Assembly (NCBI GenBank): GCA_016710435.1
Contig: JADJVV010000001.1
Span: 1,014,501 to 1,078,500 of the forward strand
Origin: Hyphomicrobiales bacterium
Lineage (GTDB): Bacteria; Pseudomonadota; Alphaproteobacteria; Rhizobiales; Aestuariivirgaceae
Direction: 5' to 3'
DNA: 64,000 nt
Of this stretch, positions 64,000 to 64,000 are shown piece by piece. Below the pieces are notes generated by a model. The model was not told where the DNA came from. It saw only the letters and a list, made by a program, of their open reading frames with translations, and searched no databases. The translations under genes were made by a program, and so were the position numbers. How positions within the stretch are numbered: the first letter of the stretch is position 1; the number at the start of each line of letters is the position of its first letter.

Positions 64000-64000
64000 G

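Overview
The window is GC-rich DNA with densely packed, mostly operonic genes. It looks like the chromosome of an alphaproteobacterium, probably of the Rhizobiales (Hyphomicrobiales). Points towards this are a hisS-hisZ-hisG block with short-form HisG, a fused CysN/CysC, the RhaI plus RhaD-dehydrogenase fusion route for L-rhamnose, a RutR-type pyrimidine regulator, an RpiR-type inositol regulator next to an IolC-DUF2090 fusion, and an FNR/FixK-like box before small cytochromes c. No rRNA, tRNA, CRISPR, prophage or insertion sequence was seen. Both edges cut genes: an acyl-ACP ligase on the left and an FGGY kinase on the right.

Layout. 0-12.3 kb (+): acyl-ACP ligase end, aminotransferase, hisS (single-base frameshift) - hisZ - hisG, a candidate small RNA or leader with a perfect terminator, a short SulP transporter, a lytic transglycosylase, cysD (with an extra N-terminal helix-turn-helix-like domain) and cysNC. 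12.4-22.8 kb (-): a polyamine/amine operon running acetylpolyamine amidohydrolase, histamine-dehydrogenase-like flavoprotein, N-carbamoylputrescine amidase, SDR and a Pot-type ABC transporter, closed by a terminator and followed by a serine hydrolase. A divergent PuuB-like amine oxidase lies at 22.9 kb. 24.3-24.6 kb holds an unassigned, hairpin-rich candidate RNA.

24.9-46.1 kb contains a pyrimidine-degradation regulon split in three: RidA-M20 peptidase-ureidopropionase; dihydropyrimidinase-Dabb; and an NMT1-type ABC transporter next to the rutR-like gene. Each unit is preceded by a similar 16-bp palindrome. Between these parts lie an aldo/keto reductase, tandem Popeye-like membrane proteins with a degenerate cyclic-nucleotide pocket, a dienelactone hydrolase, two small cytochromes c, ChaC, an L-rhamnose unit with divergent DeoR regulator, a small K+ channel and a DMT exporter.

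46.2-55.9 kb carries a formyltransferase, PPK2, a LOG protein, a beta-CASP RNase-like protein and the inositol block iolR-iolC(DUF2090)-iolD-iolB. 56.0-64.0 kb (-) is a compact seven-gene operon with two FGGY kinases, a glycerol-1-phosphate-dehydrogenase-like enzyme, a GpsA-like enzyme, an ABC ATPase, a SorC regulator and a HAD phosphatase. It looks like a polyol catabolic pathway whose substrate I cannot name. Overall the region is a scavenging and catabolism neighbourhood for polyamines, pyrimidines, rhamnose, inositol and polyols.
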